This document shows, in pieces, positions 22,096 to 31,420 of a stretch of 39,708 bases of DNA; the first letter of the stretch is position 1, and the number at the start of each line of letters is the position of its first letter. The DNA comes from Aeromonas molluscorum 848 (lineage in GTDB: Bacteria > Pseudomonadota > Gammaproteobacteria > Enterobacterales > Aeromonadaceae), in the NCBI RefSeq assembly GCF_000388115.1, contig NZ_AQGQ01000016.1:1-39708 (forward strand), given 5' to 3'. The notes below the pieces were generated by a model that saw nothing but the letters and a program-made list of their open reading frames with translations, made no database searches and had not been told where the DNA came from. The position numbers and the translations under genes were made by a program.

Positions 22096-23991
22096 TTAGA
22101 TGATGGCCAGGTTGCCCTTCTCTTCCAGCCACTCGCGACGATCCGGGGCGCGTTTCTTGGCCAGCAGCATGTCCATCAGTTGCAGGGTTTCGTCCCCCTC
22201 CTCCAGCTCGCCCATGGTGAGCTGCACCAGGCGACGGGTGTTGGGATCCATGGTGGTTTCCCGCAGCTGCTTCGGGTTCATCTCACCCAGCCCCTTGAAT
22301 CGGGTCACCATCACCTTGCCCTTCTTCTTCTCGGCCTCGACCCGCTGCAAGACGCCGTTCTTCTCGTCCTCATCGAGGGCATAGAACACCTCTTTGCCGA
22401 TATCGATCCGGTAGAGCGGCGGCATGGCCACATAGACGTGGCCCTTGTTGACCAGCGTCCTGAAATGCTTAACAAAGAGGGCGCAGAGCAGGGTGGCGAT
22501 GTGCAGACCGTCCGAGTCCGCATCCGCGAGGATGCACACCTTGCCGTAGCGCAGGCCGGAGAGATCCTCGGAATCCGGATCCAGGCCGATGGCCACCGAG
22601 ATGTCGTGCACTTCTTGCGAGGCGAGCACCTGACCGGCCTCCACTTCCCAAGTGTTCAGGATCTTGCCGCGCAGGGGCATGATGGCCTGGAATTCACGGT
22701 CCCGCGCCTGCTTGGCGCTGCCGCCCGCGGAGTCCCCCTCCACCAGGAACAGCTCCCCCCGCATGGGGTCGGCGCAGTTGCAGTCAGTCAGTTTGCCGGG
22801 CAGGGCCGGGCCTTGCGTTATCTTCTTGCGCACCACCGTCTTGGCGGCACGCAAGCGGCGCTGGGCGCTGGAGATGCAGATCTCGGCGATCTGCTCCGCC
22901 AGCTCGGTGTTGCTGTTCAGGTACAAGCTGAACGCATCTTTGACTATCCCGGAGACGAAGGCCGAGCTCTGGCGCGACGAGAGCCGCTCCTTGGTCTGAC
23001 CGGCGAACTGGGGATCCTGCATCTTGATGGAGAGGATGTAGGCGCAACGATCCCAGATATCTTCCGGGGTCAGCTTGACCCCCCGCGGCAGCAAGTTGCG
23101 GAACTCGCAGAACTCGCGCATGGCGTCGAGCAGGCCCTGGCGCAGGCCGTTGACGTGGGTACCGCCCTGAGGGGTCGGGATCAGGTTCACATAGGATTCG
23201 GCGAGGCACTCGCCCCCTTCCGGCAGCCAGCACAGGGCCCAGTCCACCGCGGATTGATCCGTACTGAAGGCGCCGACGAAGGGCAGCTCCGGCAGGCAGG
23301 TGAACTGCTTGACCGCATCGATCAGATAATCCTTGAGACCATCTTCGTAGCACCACTCCAGCTTGATGCCGGTGTTCTTGTCGAGGAACTTGATGGTGAG
23401 GCCGGGGCAGAGCACGGCCTTGGCCTTGAGCAGATGTTCCAGCTTGGTGACCGAGAAGCGGGGGGAGTCGAAATAGCTCGCCTGGGGCCAGAAGCGCACC
23501 CGGGTACCTGTGTTGCGGCGCCCGCAGGTGCCGGTGATGGTCAGATCAGACACCTTGTCGCCGCGCTCGAAGGCGATGTCATAGACCTGGCCGTCGCGAC
23601 GCACCGTCACCTCGACCCGATCGGAGAGGGCGTTCACCACAGAAATGCCCACCCCGTGCAGACCGCCGGAGAACTGATAGTTCTTGTTGGAGAACTTGCC
23701 CCCCGCGTGCAGCTTGCAGAGGATCAGCTCCACACCGGAGACCCCCTCCTCCGGATGGATATCGACCGGCATACCACGGCCATCATCGATCACCTCCAGG
23801 GACTGGTCTTCAAACAGGGTCACCTCCAGGGTACGGGCATGGCCCGCCAGCGCCTCATCGACGCTGTTGTCTATGACCTCCTGGCCGAGGTGATTGGGCC
23901 GGGTGGTGTCGGTGTACATGCCGGGACGACGACGCACCGGTTCAAGGCCATTGAGGACCTCAATGGCATCGGCATTGTATTGAGTGGACAT
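22096..23991 (-). CDS. parE: ParE, topoisomerase IV subunit B
   Basis: ParE supplies ATPase strand-passage power to topoisomerase IV. The 631-residue protein has a GHKL ATPase domain (IDNSVDEALAGHA, then DDGRGMPV and GLHGVGISVVNALS) and a TOPRIM domain with EGDSAGGSAKQARDR and the metal-binding DADSDG, at the usual length. The start MSTQYNADAIEVL at 23991 fits the family; an open N-terminal extension to 24141 is not used. It precedes parC on the same strand, so the two subunits can be made together. Confidence 0.97.
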   Translation of the reverse strand: MSTQYNADAIEVLNGLEPVRRRPGMYTDTTRPNHLGQEVIDNSVDEALAGHARTLEVTLFEDQSLEVIDDGRGMPVDIHPEEGVSGVELILCKLHAGGKFSNKNYQFSGGLHGVGISVVNALSDRVEVTVRRDGQVYDIAFERGDKVSDLTITGTCGRRNTGTRVRFWPQASYFDSPRFSVTKLEHLLKAKAVLCPGLTIKFLDKNTGIKLEWCYEDGLKDYLIDAVKQFTCLPELPFVGAFSTDQSAVDWALCWLPEGGECLAESYVNLIPTPQGGTHVNGLRQGLLDAMREFCEFRNLLPRGVKLTPEDIWDRCAYILSIKMQDPQFAGQTKERLSSRQSSAFVSGIVKDAFSLYLNSNTELAEQIAEICISSAQRRLRAAKTVVRKKITQGPALPGKLTDCNCADPMRGELFLVEGDSAGGSAKQARDREFQAIMPLRGKILNTWEVEAGQVLASQEVHDISVAIGLDPDSEDLSGLRYGKVCILADADSDGLHIATLLCALFVKHFRTLVNKGHVYVAMPPLYRIDIGKEVFYALDEDEKNGVLQRVEAEKKKGKVMVTRFKGLGEMNPKQLRETTMDPNTRRLVQLTMGELEEGDETLQLMDMLLAKKRAPDRREWLEEKGNLAII

Positions 23992-24168
23992 GGAGGGCCT
24001 TGCGAATTGACGTTTGGGGAGAATCTTACTCGTTGAGAGGGCCTTGGACAAATTAGACGACGGCAAAGAGTGACCGGGGCGAGGGAAATGACCGCCAAGG
24101 CCGGGCTTCATCACTCGGCCGTCCCCGTTGCTGGTTGGCAAGGGAACAGAGTCCGACCAAGAACCGGC

Positions 24169-26184
24169 TCAGTCGCTGGGCAGCGCCTGTTGCAGTTGGG
24201 AGAGCGAGCTGGACAACCGCCAGATGAGACCGGCCAGCGCGCGGGACTCCCTGTCCGGATGGCGGGCAAGCAGCGCATCCAGGCGTGCCAGCTCGCTCAG
24301 GGTGTGGCCAAGCCGCTCCTGCTGCACCCCTCCCTCGGTCAATATCCCCTTCAGACTGCGAATGCAGCGATCTCGAACCGGATAGAGGGCGGGATTGAGC
24401 CCGCGCCACTCCCGCAATTGCCAGACGATGTGGCTGCAGTTGAGCAACACCACCCCCCAACGCAATACCCAGAGCCGGGAGTGCTGATCCTGGCTCAGGC
24501 TGAGCTGGCTGATGGCATGATAGATGCGCGATTCGAATTCGTGCTCACCCAGGCGCGGCCCGGTGCGCAGCTGATCCATAAAATCCCGACGCAGACGACG
24601 CATCAGGCGGCGGCTCTTGCGGCTATCGGAACTCGGCCGCAGGATCTGAAACGCCAGCCCGGCCGCCATCACCCCCAGCATCTGGGCCAGACTGCCGTTG
24701 ATATAACCGAGGTAGTCATAGCGAGGGGGATTCGAGATGGCGAGAAAGGAGCCAAGCATCACGATCAACTGCCCCCAGAGCGCGGCGCTGGCTGGCCGCT
24801 GCAACTTGATGAGCTGCATGGTGACCAGCGTCGGCAGCAGTAGCAGGATGAAGGGCCAGAGCGCCTCCAGCCGGATCATCAGGCCAAACTTGACCCCGAA
24901 GCAGACCAGACTGAGCAGCACTATGGCCTGCAACATGGTCGTCACGCTCTTGAGCGGCGCCGGAACCGCGGAATAGAGCACGCAACTGATCGATAGCAAG
25001 GTCAGCGCCGAACTGCCCGCATCCCACTGGGTCTGGAACCAGAAGATGCAGCCAAGCAGCACACAGAGGAAAGTGCGCGCGCCGTTATAGGCCGCCTCAT
25101 AGCTGTCGGTGTGCATGGCGAGCGGTGCCAATCTGGGAGGGGCGGGCCAGTGTGCCGGTTCGTCCTGCCCTCTCTGCTTGGCCTGCGCCAAGCGATCCAG
25201 CCAGCGCTGCGCCTCCAGATAGCACCAGCAGAAGTGGCGCAGTCGCTGCCAGAAAACCTGAGTGCGATAATCCTCGCTCCCGGCCAGGGGCGCCAGCAGG
25301 CGGGCGATGCGCAGCTTGTCACAGTCGGGGGCGGCCAAAGCCCTGGGCAGCTCGGCGAGCAAGGCGTCCAGTCCGGCAGGCGGCGCAGGCCAGTTGTGCA
25401 GCAGGCGGCGCACCCCGGAGATGAGGCTGGTCATGCGCAATTGGCGGTGAAGCAGGTAGTTGAACAGCCGGTTGTGGCGTCTGAACCTGTGATGGCTCCA
25501 TACCGCCTGGATACGCAGCACATTCATGGTGAGGATCTGGCTGATGATGCCCTGGTGGGCGTGGCGGATCTCGGCATTGCTCTGCCCCTGCCAGAGCAGC
25601 TGGGCATGTTCGAGCAGGCGGGCCTGACTCTGGCGCAGGGAGCCGAGCAGGGTCTCGCCATCGCCGGTACTCGGCAGCAGCATCATCATGAAGGCGCCGC
25701 AGAGGATGCCGGTGATCACCTCGCTCACCCGCGCCTGGGCTATGTCGAAGATGTAGAGAGGGTCATCGACGTTGACGCAGGAGAACGCAATGATGGCCGC
25801 CGTGTAGCCAGCCAGGGCAAAGCCGTAAGAGACATTGTTCTGATAGTGGTTGGAGACATAGGTGCACAGCCCTATCCAGAGTGCAATCAGCAGGCTGAAC
25901 AGCCAGGGGTCGGCCAGGCCATAACTGGCGATCAAGATGGCGGCCACGGCTCCCATCAGACTGCCCAGCACCCTTCCCAGGCTCTTGCTGATGACGCCCC
26001 CCACGGTGGGGAAGCTCACCACGGCGGCCGAGGTCATGGCCCAGTAAGGTGAGTCGAGTTGCAGCACGAACGCGAGCCAGAGTGCCAGACACATGGCAAG
26101 GCCATTGCGCAGGGCATAGCGCCATTGTTCCGCGCTCGCCTTGCCCCAGGGGCTTTGGTGCCAGCTCGGCAGTGCCAGCTTCAT
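24169..26184 (-). CDS. FUSC-family efflux transporter (AaeB-like)
   Basis: This 671-residue inner-membrane protein has two membrane blocks (about residues 20-165 and 365-510) separated and followed by soluble helical regions, the FUSC plan. Family members such as E. coli AaeB export aromatic carboxylic acids together with a HlyD-type adaptor. The ATG at 26184 is preferred over the adjacent GTG because GAGGG lies well spaced upstream. It is third in a DUF1656-HlyD-FUSC operon, the aaeXAB arrangement. The exact substrate is unknown, and TolC, encoded 5 kb away, is a plausible outer-membrane partner. Confidence 0.85.
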   Translation of the reverse strand: MKLALPSWHQSPWGKASAEQWRYALRNGLAMCLALWLAFVLQLDSPYWAMTSAAVVSFPTVGGVISKSLGRVLGSLMGAVAAILIASYGLADPWLFSLLIALWIGLCTYVSNHYQNNVSYGFALAGYTAAIIAFSCVNVDDPLYIFDIAQARVSEVITGILCGAFMMMLLPSTGDGETLLGSLRQSQARLLEHAQLLWQGQSNAEIRHAHQGIISQILTMNVLRIQAVWSHHRFRRHNRLFNYLLHRQLRMTSLISGVRRLLHNWPAPPAGLDALLAELPRALAAPDCDKLRIARLLAPLAGSEDYRTQVFWQRLRHFCWCYLEAQRWLDRLAQAKQRGQDEPAHWPAPPRLAPLAMHTDSYEAAYNGARTFLCVLLGCIFWFQTQWDAGSSALTLLSISCVLYSAVPAPLKSVTTMLQAIVLLSLVCFGVKFGLMIRLEALWPFILLLLPTLVTMQLIKLQRPASAALWGQLIVMLGSFLAISNPPRYDYLGYINGSLAQMLGVMAAGLAFQILRPSSDSRKSRRLMRRLRRDFMDQLRTGPRLGEHEFESRIYHAISQLSLSQDQHSRLWVLRWGVVLLNCSHIVWQLREWRGLNPALYPVRDRCIRSLKGILTEGGVQQERLGHTLSELARLDALLARHPDRESRALAGLIWRLSSSLSQLQQALPSD

Positions 26185-26262
26185 CACCGCAGCCCTCGAT
26201 CGTCGTCGCCATCAGAGCCAAGCCCTGCGATCAAAGCCAACCAGGTTGCTGGCAAGGGTGTA

Positions 26263-27129
26263 TCAGTCATGGATGGCTATGGAGGCGGTGGTGCCGGCTA
26301 TCAGAGTGACATCAGCGGGCACCTTGTCGAGTCGAATGCGCACCGGCACTCGCTGGGCGAGGCGCACCCAGGGCACATTGGGTTTGACATCCACCAGCAA
26401 CCCGGAGCCTGACTCCAGGCTCTGATCATGGATGGCGCGCCCTATGCTTTCCACGGAGCCGGTCAAGGGCCTGTCCGAGCTGTAGAGCACTATCTCGGCC
26501 CGCCTGCCGATACGAATATGGCGCAGCTTGGTCTCCTCGAAATAGCCGAGCACATAGAAGGAGTTGGTATCGATCAGCGCCACCAGCGGGATCCCCGCGC
26601 TGGCATAGTTGCCAACTCGGGTCTGCAAGTTGGTGATGTAACCATCCGTGCTGGCATGGATATCCGTTTTGGCCAGGGACCACTGTGCCTGCGCCAGATT
26701 GGCCTTGGCCACCTCAAAGGCCGCCTGCATCGCCTGTTGGGTCAGCTCGGCTTCATCCACCGCCTCCGCCGAGATGACATTGCGGGCCAGATTGCGCCTG
26801 CGGCTCGCCTCATGACTGGCCTTGGCAAAGTCGGACTCGGCCTTGCCCAGGGCGGCAACGGCATTGCGCTCGGCGATGCGATAGGGTTCAGGATCGATGC
26901 GAAACAGCAGATCCCCCCGCTTCACCAGCTGGTTGTCCTGCACCCGGATGTCGAGCAGCTTGCCTGATACCTCGGGGGTGACGCTCACCAGCTCGGCCCG
27001 CACCTTGCCATCCCGGGTCCAGGGGCCCTGCATGTAGTAGCTCCACAACCACCAGGCCGCCCCTAGCGCCAAAGCGCAGACCAGTAGGGTGGACAGATAT
27101 TTGAGAGTCGCCAGCGGTGATTTAACCAT
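26263..27129 (-). CDS. HlyD-family membrane fusion protein (AaeA-like)
   Basis: This 288-residue periplasmic adaptor links an inner-membrane pump to an outer-membrane channel. It has an N-terminal signal anchor (about 12-30), a split biotinyl/lipoyl-like domain ([30 protein letters not shown] and the matching second half), a central alpha-hairpin rich in Ala/Glu/Arg and a beta-barrel domain. Its start ATG overlaps the stop of the preceding DUF1656 gene by eight bases (ATGGTTAA), a sign of coupled translation. The FUSC pump follows after 78 bases. Confidence 0.88.
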   Translation of the reverse strand: MVKSPLATLKYLSTLLVCALALGAAWWLWSYYMQGPWTRDGKVRAELVSVTPEVSGKLLDIRVQDNQLVKRGDLLFRIDPEPYRIAERNAVAALGKAESDFAKASHEASRRRNLARNVISAEAVDEAELTQQAMQAAFEVAKANLAQAQWSLAKTDIHASTDGYITNLQTRVGNYASAGIPLVALIDTNSFYVLGYFEETKLRHIRIGRRAEIVLYSSDRPLTGSVESIGRAIHDQSLESGSGLLVDVKPNVPWVRLAQRVPVRIRLDKVPADVTLIAGTTASIAIHD

Positions 27130-27340
27130 GTAGCAAGATCCAGAGAGCGCCGCACACGGCGAGTACGAAGAGGGAGAGATCCATCAGCATCGGGTGCCAG
27201 ACATCGCCGCCATAGAGCCAGTCACGCACCAGGCGATGCAGAGGCAACCAGCCAAGCAGGCCGAGCAACACCGCCTTGAACAGGGGCGGAAAATAGAGCG
27301 AAGCGCCCAGGATCAGATCGGGCAGTGCTGAGGGGGTCAT
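27122..27340 (-). CDS. DUF1656 small membrane protein (AaeX-like)
   Basis: This 72-residue protein has two hydrophobic segments (about 17-36 and 50-70) and the family hallmark [16 protein letters not shown]1656 proteins (AaeX) precede HlyD/FUSC efflux genes, and their role is not established. The ATG at 27340 is chosen because it gives the usual length and ordering; a longer open frame to 27430 adds an unrelated N-terminus. It overlaps the adaptor gene by eight bases. Confidence 0.85.
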   Translation of the reverse strand: MTPSALPDLILGASLYFPPLFKAVLLGLLGWLPLHRLVRDWLYGGDVWHPMLMDLSLFVLAVCGALWILLHG

Positions 27341-27438
27341 CGCTGGCGTGCTCCCTATTGGCAAAGAAGGGCCGAGGCAATCGGCCATGGTCTGCATGCA
27401 GAGCAGACTCGCCAAGGTTAACACAGTCATTTTCAGTG

Positions 27439-27855
27439 CTATAGGGGCAGATGGCTCCCTGATCGGTCAGCCGGGTGATTGACGCCATCGCGCAACGGCA
27501 CCTCGCCCAGTTCAAACGGATTGACTCCCTCGAGACAGGCGAGGTTGTAACCATACTCGGCCGGGTTGGAGCGGCGTTGGTGATGGGTATAGATGCCGCA
27601 GACACTGCAGAAGTAGTGCTGCGCGGTATGGGTGTTGAACCGGTAGCAACGCAGCACCGCCTCTCCCCGCAGGATGCGGATGCCCGCCAGCGGTACTGAG
27701 GCGACGATGGCGCCGCGCCGCCGACAGAGGGAACAGTCACAGCGGCGCGGATCCACCACGCCGTCCGGCAAGGCGAGTTCCAGCACCACAGCTCCGCAAT
27801 GGCAGCTGGCCCTGTGCTTCTCTTCGATGGGGGTATTGCCAATGCGCTTGATCAT
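27439..27855 (-). CDS. GFA-family zinc-binding protein
   Basis: This 138-residue protein has the GFA (glutathione-dependent formaldehyde-activating enzyme) fold. Its zinc-ligand cysteines are in [21 protein letters not shown] and [12 protein letters not shown]. Only some family members have been shown to act on S-hydroxymethylglutathione, so function is provisional. It is on the same strand as the neighbouring efflux and NUDIX genes, but 98 bases from the DUF1656 start, so operon membership is uncertain. Confidence 0.85.
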   Translation of the reverse strand: MIKRIGNTPIEEKHRASCHCGAVVLELALPDGVVDPRRCDCSLCRRRGAIVASVPLAGIRILRGEAVLRCYRFNTHTAQHYFCSVCGIYTHHQRRSNPAEYGYNLACLEGVNPFELGEVPLRDGVNHPADRSGSHLPL

Positions 27856-27891
27856 GCAGCCTCCTTGCCGCTGGGCCTCGCCCTGATGGGA

Positions 27892-28584
27892 TCAGTCGAA
27901 CAGGGTATCTGGTCGTCCTTGCTGCACATGGGTATGCAGGGTACGCAGTTGCGACGCCACCACCCTATGGCGCGACAGCTCGGGCAAGGCTTCCAGAGGG
28001 AAATAGGCGGCGTCTTGGGTTTCATCCGTCTCGGTGAGCAGCTGACCGCCCGTCACCTCGCACAGGAAGAAGGCTTTGTGGGCATGGGGCAGTTGCGGCG
28101 GATGGGGATGCCTGAGCTTGTCAAATAGCGCCAGCAGCTGCACGGCGCGGCAGATCAATCCCGTCTCCTCGACCACTTCGCGCTCCACGGCCCCCGCCGG
28201 TGAGTCACCGATATCGCACCAGCCACCGGGCAGGGTCCAGCAGCCATCGCTGCGCTCGCGCACCAACAGCAACTGCCCCTGCTCGTTGAGGATCAGGGCG
28301 CGCACATCCAGTTTGGGGGTGGGATAACCGCTATCCAGGGCAATCCAATCGGCGATCCGCACAGGATCCAGGGTGCTCTGCTCAGCGATAAGGGCGGCGG
28401 TGGCATCGCGCAGGGCATGAAAGCGCCCTATGTCGAAGGGATCCTTGGAGTAGGTCAGTCCGGCCTGGGCCGTGGCCAGCACCTGTTCCAAAAAAGCAGC
28501 CAGCCGATGCTGGTCTGGGCCGGGTCGCGAGTCCGGGGCAACGGCCTCCTGGGGATTCAACTCGGGACTGATACCAGCAGCCAT
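27892..28584 (-). CDS. NUDIX hydrolase with N-terminal NUDIX_N_2-type domain
   Basis: This 230-residue enzyme hydrolyses a nucleoside diphosphate linked to another group. Residues 20-85 match the helical N-terminal domain found with this NUDIX class. The catalytic NUDIX box is GWCDIGD-x7-REVVEETGL, conforming to the pattern except that the first conserved Glu is Asp; the metal-binding REVVEE core is intact. The substrate is unknown. The ATG at 28584 lies three bases after the yqiA stop, so it is co-translated with yqiA, cpdA, yqiB and nudF upstream. Confidence 0.85.
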   Translation of the reverse strand: MAAGISPELNPQEAVAPDSRPGPDQHRLAAFLEQVLATAQAGLTYSKDPFDIGRFHALRDATAALIAEQSTLDPVRIADWIALDSGYPTPKLDVRALILNEQGQLLLVRERSDGCWTLPGGWCDIGDSPAGAVEREVVEETGLICRAVQLLALFDKLRHPHPPQLPHAHKAFFLCEVTGGQLLTETDETQDAAYFPLEALPELSRHRVVASQLRTLHTHVQQGRPDTLFD

Positions 28585-28587
28585 GAT

Positions 28588-29175
28588 TCACAGTCCCAGA
28601 AAATGCACTATCTGGGCCGGATAACGCTCGAAGCCGACGAAGCTGTGATCGCCGCCGCACTCGAGGGAGAGCCGGGCAAAGGAGTACTCACTCAGCGCCT
28701 TGCGATAGTCGAGCACCTCATCCTCCTGCTGTTGCAGCACCCAGAGTCGCTCCGGTACCGTCACCGGCACAGCCAGCGCCCTGAGCTCGTCCATGTGCCG
28801 GGGCAGCAGTTCATAGCGCTCATGGGTATAGGGATTGGTCTGCGGTCCTAGAAAATCTTGCAGCAGCTCATAGGGGCGCACCGCCGGGTTGATCAGGGCG
28901 GCGCGGCAGCCATAACGCTCGCTCACCCGGGTCGCCATAAAACCGCCCAAGGAGCTGCCCACGGCGCCGAGTCTGAGCCCATCGCCATGGCGGGCCTGCG
29001 CGGCTTCTATGGACTGCGCTATGGCCGCCCAGGCCGCCGCCGGGGTATTGGGCTGAGCCGGGATCAGCACCTCGATGTCGGGTCTGTGCTCGGCGAGCCA
29101 ATCAGCCATCTGACGAGCCTTGGCCGAACCGGGTGAAGAGTTGAAGCCATGCAAATAGAGCAGAACCGAGCTCAT
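28588..29175 (-). CDS. yqiA: YqiA esterase
   Basis: YqiA is an alpha/beta-hydrolase esterase acting on short acyl esters. The 195-residue protein has the oxyanion HGFNSSPGS motif near the start, nucleophile elbow GSSLGG (Ser75), the likely acid Asp in QEDEVLDY and catalytic His in GGDHSF, all at expected spacing. It is nine bases downstream of cpdA, as in E. coli where yqiA sits between cpdA and parE. Its physiological substrate is unknown. Confidence 0.92.
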   Translation of the reverse strand: MSSVLLYLHGFNSSPGSAKARQMADWLAEHRPDIEVLIPAQPNTPAAAWAAIAQSIEAAQARHGDGLRLGAVGSSLGGFMATRVSERYGCRAALINPAVRPYELLQDFLGPQTNPYTHERYELLPRHMDELRALAVPVTVPERLWVLQQQEDEVLDYRKALSEYSFARLSLECGGDHSFVGFERYPAQIVHFLGL

Positions 29176-29184
29176 ATCACTCCC

Positions 29185-30009
29185 TCAATAACCGGTGGCA
29201 TCGGGGTCGGGGACGAACTGCCCCAGAGGCAGACGCCACACCTGGCTGGCGATACGGCCATCGGGATACAGGGTCAGGTAGCGCCAGCCCGGGCCAGACT
29301 CATCCAGAGTGAAACCCTCACAGAGCGGTTTGAACTGGATGCAGGTGGAGGGGCTGGCGATGAGACGCACTCCCTGATGTACCTCGTCAAACTCCTGATG
29401 AACATGACCAAACAAGATGGTTTTTTGCTGCGGATGACGAGCCAGCACGGCGAAGAGGTCATCGGCATTCTTGAGGTTGTGCTGATCCAGCCAGGCGCAA
29501 CCCACGGGCACCGCCTGATGATGCAAGGCGATGAGGGCATGGCGATCCGGGTGCTGGCGCAGAGCCAGATCCAGGGCCGCCAACTGGTGATCCCCAAGCA
29601 CCCCATGGGGTTTGCCGCGAACCTGGGTGTCGAGCAGTATGATCTGCCAGTGCTCGCCCACCAGCTGCTTCTTCTCACTGATCCCGGCCGCATGCAGGTA
29701 CTCGGTCATCAGGGGGCCGTCGTCGTGGTTGCCGGGCAGCCAATAGATGGGGCGCGACAGGGGCGCCATCATGGAGGCAAAGCGTTGATAGGATTCCGGA
29801 CTGTGATCCTGGGAGAGATCCCCGGTCGCCAGGATAAGGTCGAACGGATGCCCGTTGGCCTGCACCCGTTCAAGCACGGCCGCCAGGCTGTCGGCGGTCC
29901 GCACGGCCAGCAGGCTGCCTTCACCGCTGGCGAACAGATGGGTATCGGTTATTTGTAACAGGCGCACACTGCCGTCGGGCGCCTGAGGTAGCTCTGTTTC
30001 CAAAATCAC
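29185..30009 (-). CDS. cpdA: CpdA, 3',5'-cyclic AMP phosphodiesterase
   Basis: CpdA hydrolyses cAMP to AMP and so modulates CRP-dependent gene control. The 274-residue protein has the class III metallophosphoesterase motifs in order: ITDTHLF (metal-binding D-x-H), ATGDLSQD, LPGNHD, ALHHQ and FGHVHQE. The end, QFVPDPDATGY, matches E. coli CpdA. The GTG start at 30009 agrees with family length; a weak AGAAG lies upstream. It is between yqiB and yqiA in a same-strand operon. Confidence 0.94.
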   Translation of the reverse strand: MILETELPQAPDGSVRLLQITDTHLFASGEGSLLAVRTADSLAAVLERVQANGHPFDLILATGDLSQDHSPESYQRFASMMAPLSRPIYWLPGNHDDGPLMTEYLHAAGISEKKQLVGEHWQIILLDTQVRGKPHGVLGDHQLAALDLALRQHPDRHALIALHHQAVPVGCAWLDQHNLKNADDLFAVLARHPQQKTILFGHVHQEFDEVHQGVRLIASPSTCIQFKPLCEGFTLDESGPGWRYLTLYPDGRIASQVWRLPLGQFVPDPDATGY

Positions 30010-30029
30010 GCTTCTTTTTATTGGTTCAA

Positions 30030-30470
30030 CTAGAAGATGTTAATCAGACTGGTACCGTGCCTGAGACAAAACTTGAGCCAATCGGCGAGGAACAGATTTA
30101 CCTGCTCTTTTTCATCCCGTTGGTGCATTTTTGTATTGGGGTAATCATAACGTGGTTGCAGTCTGGAAATCTGTTGCGCCGCACACACTTCCGCCATTCG
30201 CACATCATGATACAAACGAATCTCTATGCGGGCCTGCAAATAGTCGGGCAATTCCGGGTTGTGCTGACTGAGCACCACTTGCGTAGTGAAACGGCTCTCA
30301 CCAACCAGACTGAGCTGAAACTGCAGGCCGTTACCCACCTGATAGCGCCGCAGGGCACCGACCTCTCCTCCCGCTGGCAGCAGCTTCATCAGCGCCATGT
30401 AGTTGACCTCGCAGGTGCGCTGCAGGGACATGAGGTCAGGCACATAACGCCTGGCGTGAGCAAGACTCAC
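30030..30470 (-). CDS. yqiB: YqiB, DUF1249 protein
   Basis: This 146-residue cytoplasmic protein of unknown role is conserved in gammaproteobacteria next to cpdA and nudF. The family hallmarks are RYVPDL...CEVNY, the strand-rich centre, RLYHDVRMAEVCAAQQI, RYDYPN, MHQRDEKEQVN and FLADWLKFCL. The GTG at 30470 is chosen: it lies one base after the nudF stop, with GGAG in the final nudF codons, giving tight coupling. The open frame extends further upstream over nudF but without a better start. Confidence 0.9.
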   Translation of the reverse strand: MSLAHARRYVPDLMSLQRTCEVNYMALMKLLPAGGEVGALRRYQVGNGLQFQLSLVGESRFTTQVVLSQHNPELPDYLQARIEIRLYHDVRMAEVCAAQQISRLQPRYDYPNTKMHQRDEKEQVNLFLADWLKFCLRHGTSLINIF

Positions 30471-30471
30471 C

Positions 30472-31113
30472 TCAGCGCTCCGCCAACCAGCGCGCACGGA
30501 GCTCGCCATGGTTGAGTGCCAGCCACTGCAAGGCGATGACGGAAGCGGCATTGTCGATGCGCCCCTCTTTCAACCAGGCATAGGCCTGCTCGCGGCTCAC
30601 CCTGTGCACCCGGATGTCTTCACCCTCCTCGGCCAAACCATGCAGACCCTGGGCCTGGCTGGCATCGACCTCGCCCACGAACACCTCGATACGCTCCGTG
30701 CTGCCCCCGGGGCTCACCAGATAGCTGATGGCATGCTCACAGCGACCCACATCGATGCCCGCCTCTTCCACCGCCTCCCGGCGCACCACGACTTCGGCGG
30801 TCTCCCCTTCGTCTATGATGCCGGCCACCAGCTCCAGCAGCCAGGGGGTGGGACTGGTCTCGATGGCACCGATACGGAACTGCTCGACCAGCACTATCTC
30901 GTCTCGCACCGGATCATAGGGCAGCAAAGCGGCGGCATGCCCCCGCTCGAACAGCTCGCGCACTATGGGCTCATTCCAGCCTCCGGCAAATAACCTGTGC
31001 TGCAAACGATAGACATTCACTTTGAAAAACCCTTTATAACCAACTGATTTTTCAATGATTTTTACATCTTCAATGCCATAATGGCCGTTATCTGGCAAGG
31101 CTTGCTGCGACAT
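30472..31113 (-). CDS. nudF: NudF, ADP-ribose pyrophosphatase
   Basis: NudF splits ADP-ribose to AMP and ribose 5-phosphate. The 213-residue enzyme has the full NUDIX box GIIDEGE-x7-REAVEEAGI preceded by the family segment LLELVA and the domain-swapped N-terminal strand region. The ATG at 31113 follows GGGAG. It is first in the run nudF-yqiB-cpdA-yqiA-NUDIX and divergent from tolC, as in E. coli. A TetR-type palindrome lies 55 bases upstream. Confidence 0.93.
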   Translation of the reverse strand: MSQQALPDNGHYGIEDVKIIEKSVGYKGFFKVNVYRLQHRLFAGGWNEPIVRELFERGHAAALLPYDPVRDEIVLVEQFRIGAIETSPTPWLLELVAGIIDEGETAEVVVRREAVEEAGIDVGRCEHAISYLVSPGGSTERIEVFVGEVDASQAQGLHGLAEEGEDIRVHRVSREQAYAWLKEGRIDNAASVIALQWLALNHGELRARWLAER

Positions 31114-31420
31114 CAGCTACTCCCGTCGGCTTGACTTGGCCCGGTTAGACCATAAAATCCGAGTTCATGAATGAACATTCATTCACTCACCCTTGATATC
31201 GATGAGCGATGGATTTTAGCAGTCACAGGGCATTTGGCTAGGCGTTCGCGGGAGAAAAACCCCGCTGTTTTTGTTCCTTTTCTTCAGGTCAGAACCGGAC
31301 GGCTTTCGTGAAATTTTGCAGATAGTGACTCGATTAAGCTGAAATCCAGTTTGGTTGGTGACAATATCTTTCCTACATCCAGTGGCAGCTTCGAGTTAAT
31401 ACATAAGGTTAAGAGAATCT
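31114..31420. promoter_or_regulatory. nudF-tolC divergent intergenic region
   Basis: These 307 bases without a gene must carry the promoters of both nudF (left) and tolC (right). The most evident signal is the palindrome at 31168-31185. No confident -35/-10 pair for tolC was found. Confidence 0.5.
31168..31185. promoter_or_regulatory. Palindromic operator, TetR-type
   Basis: TGAATGA-ACAT-TCATTCA is an 18-base near-perfect dyad 55 bases before the nudF start and 236 before tolC. Its length and wording resemble operators of TetR/AcrR-type repressors. No TetR gene is in the window, so the regulator is unknown. Confidence 0.55.

Noticed and set aside
22033-24036. A 667-codon open frame on the plus strand opposite parE
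   Set aside because: Its sequence is the antisense of a GC-rich conserved gene, with low-complexity composition and no domain. parE on the other strand is unmistakable.
25111-26052. A 313-codon open frame opposite the FUSC gene
   Set aside because: It has antisense composition, no family features, and lies fully inside a convincing membrane transporter.
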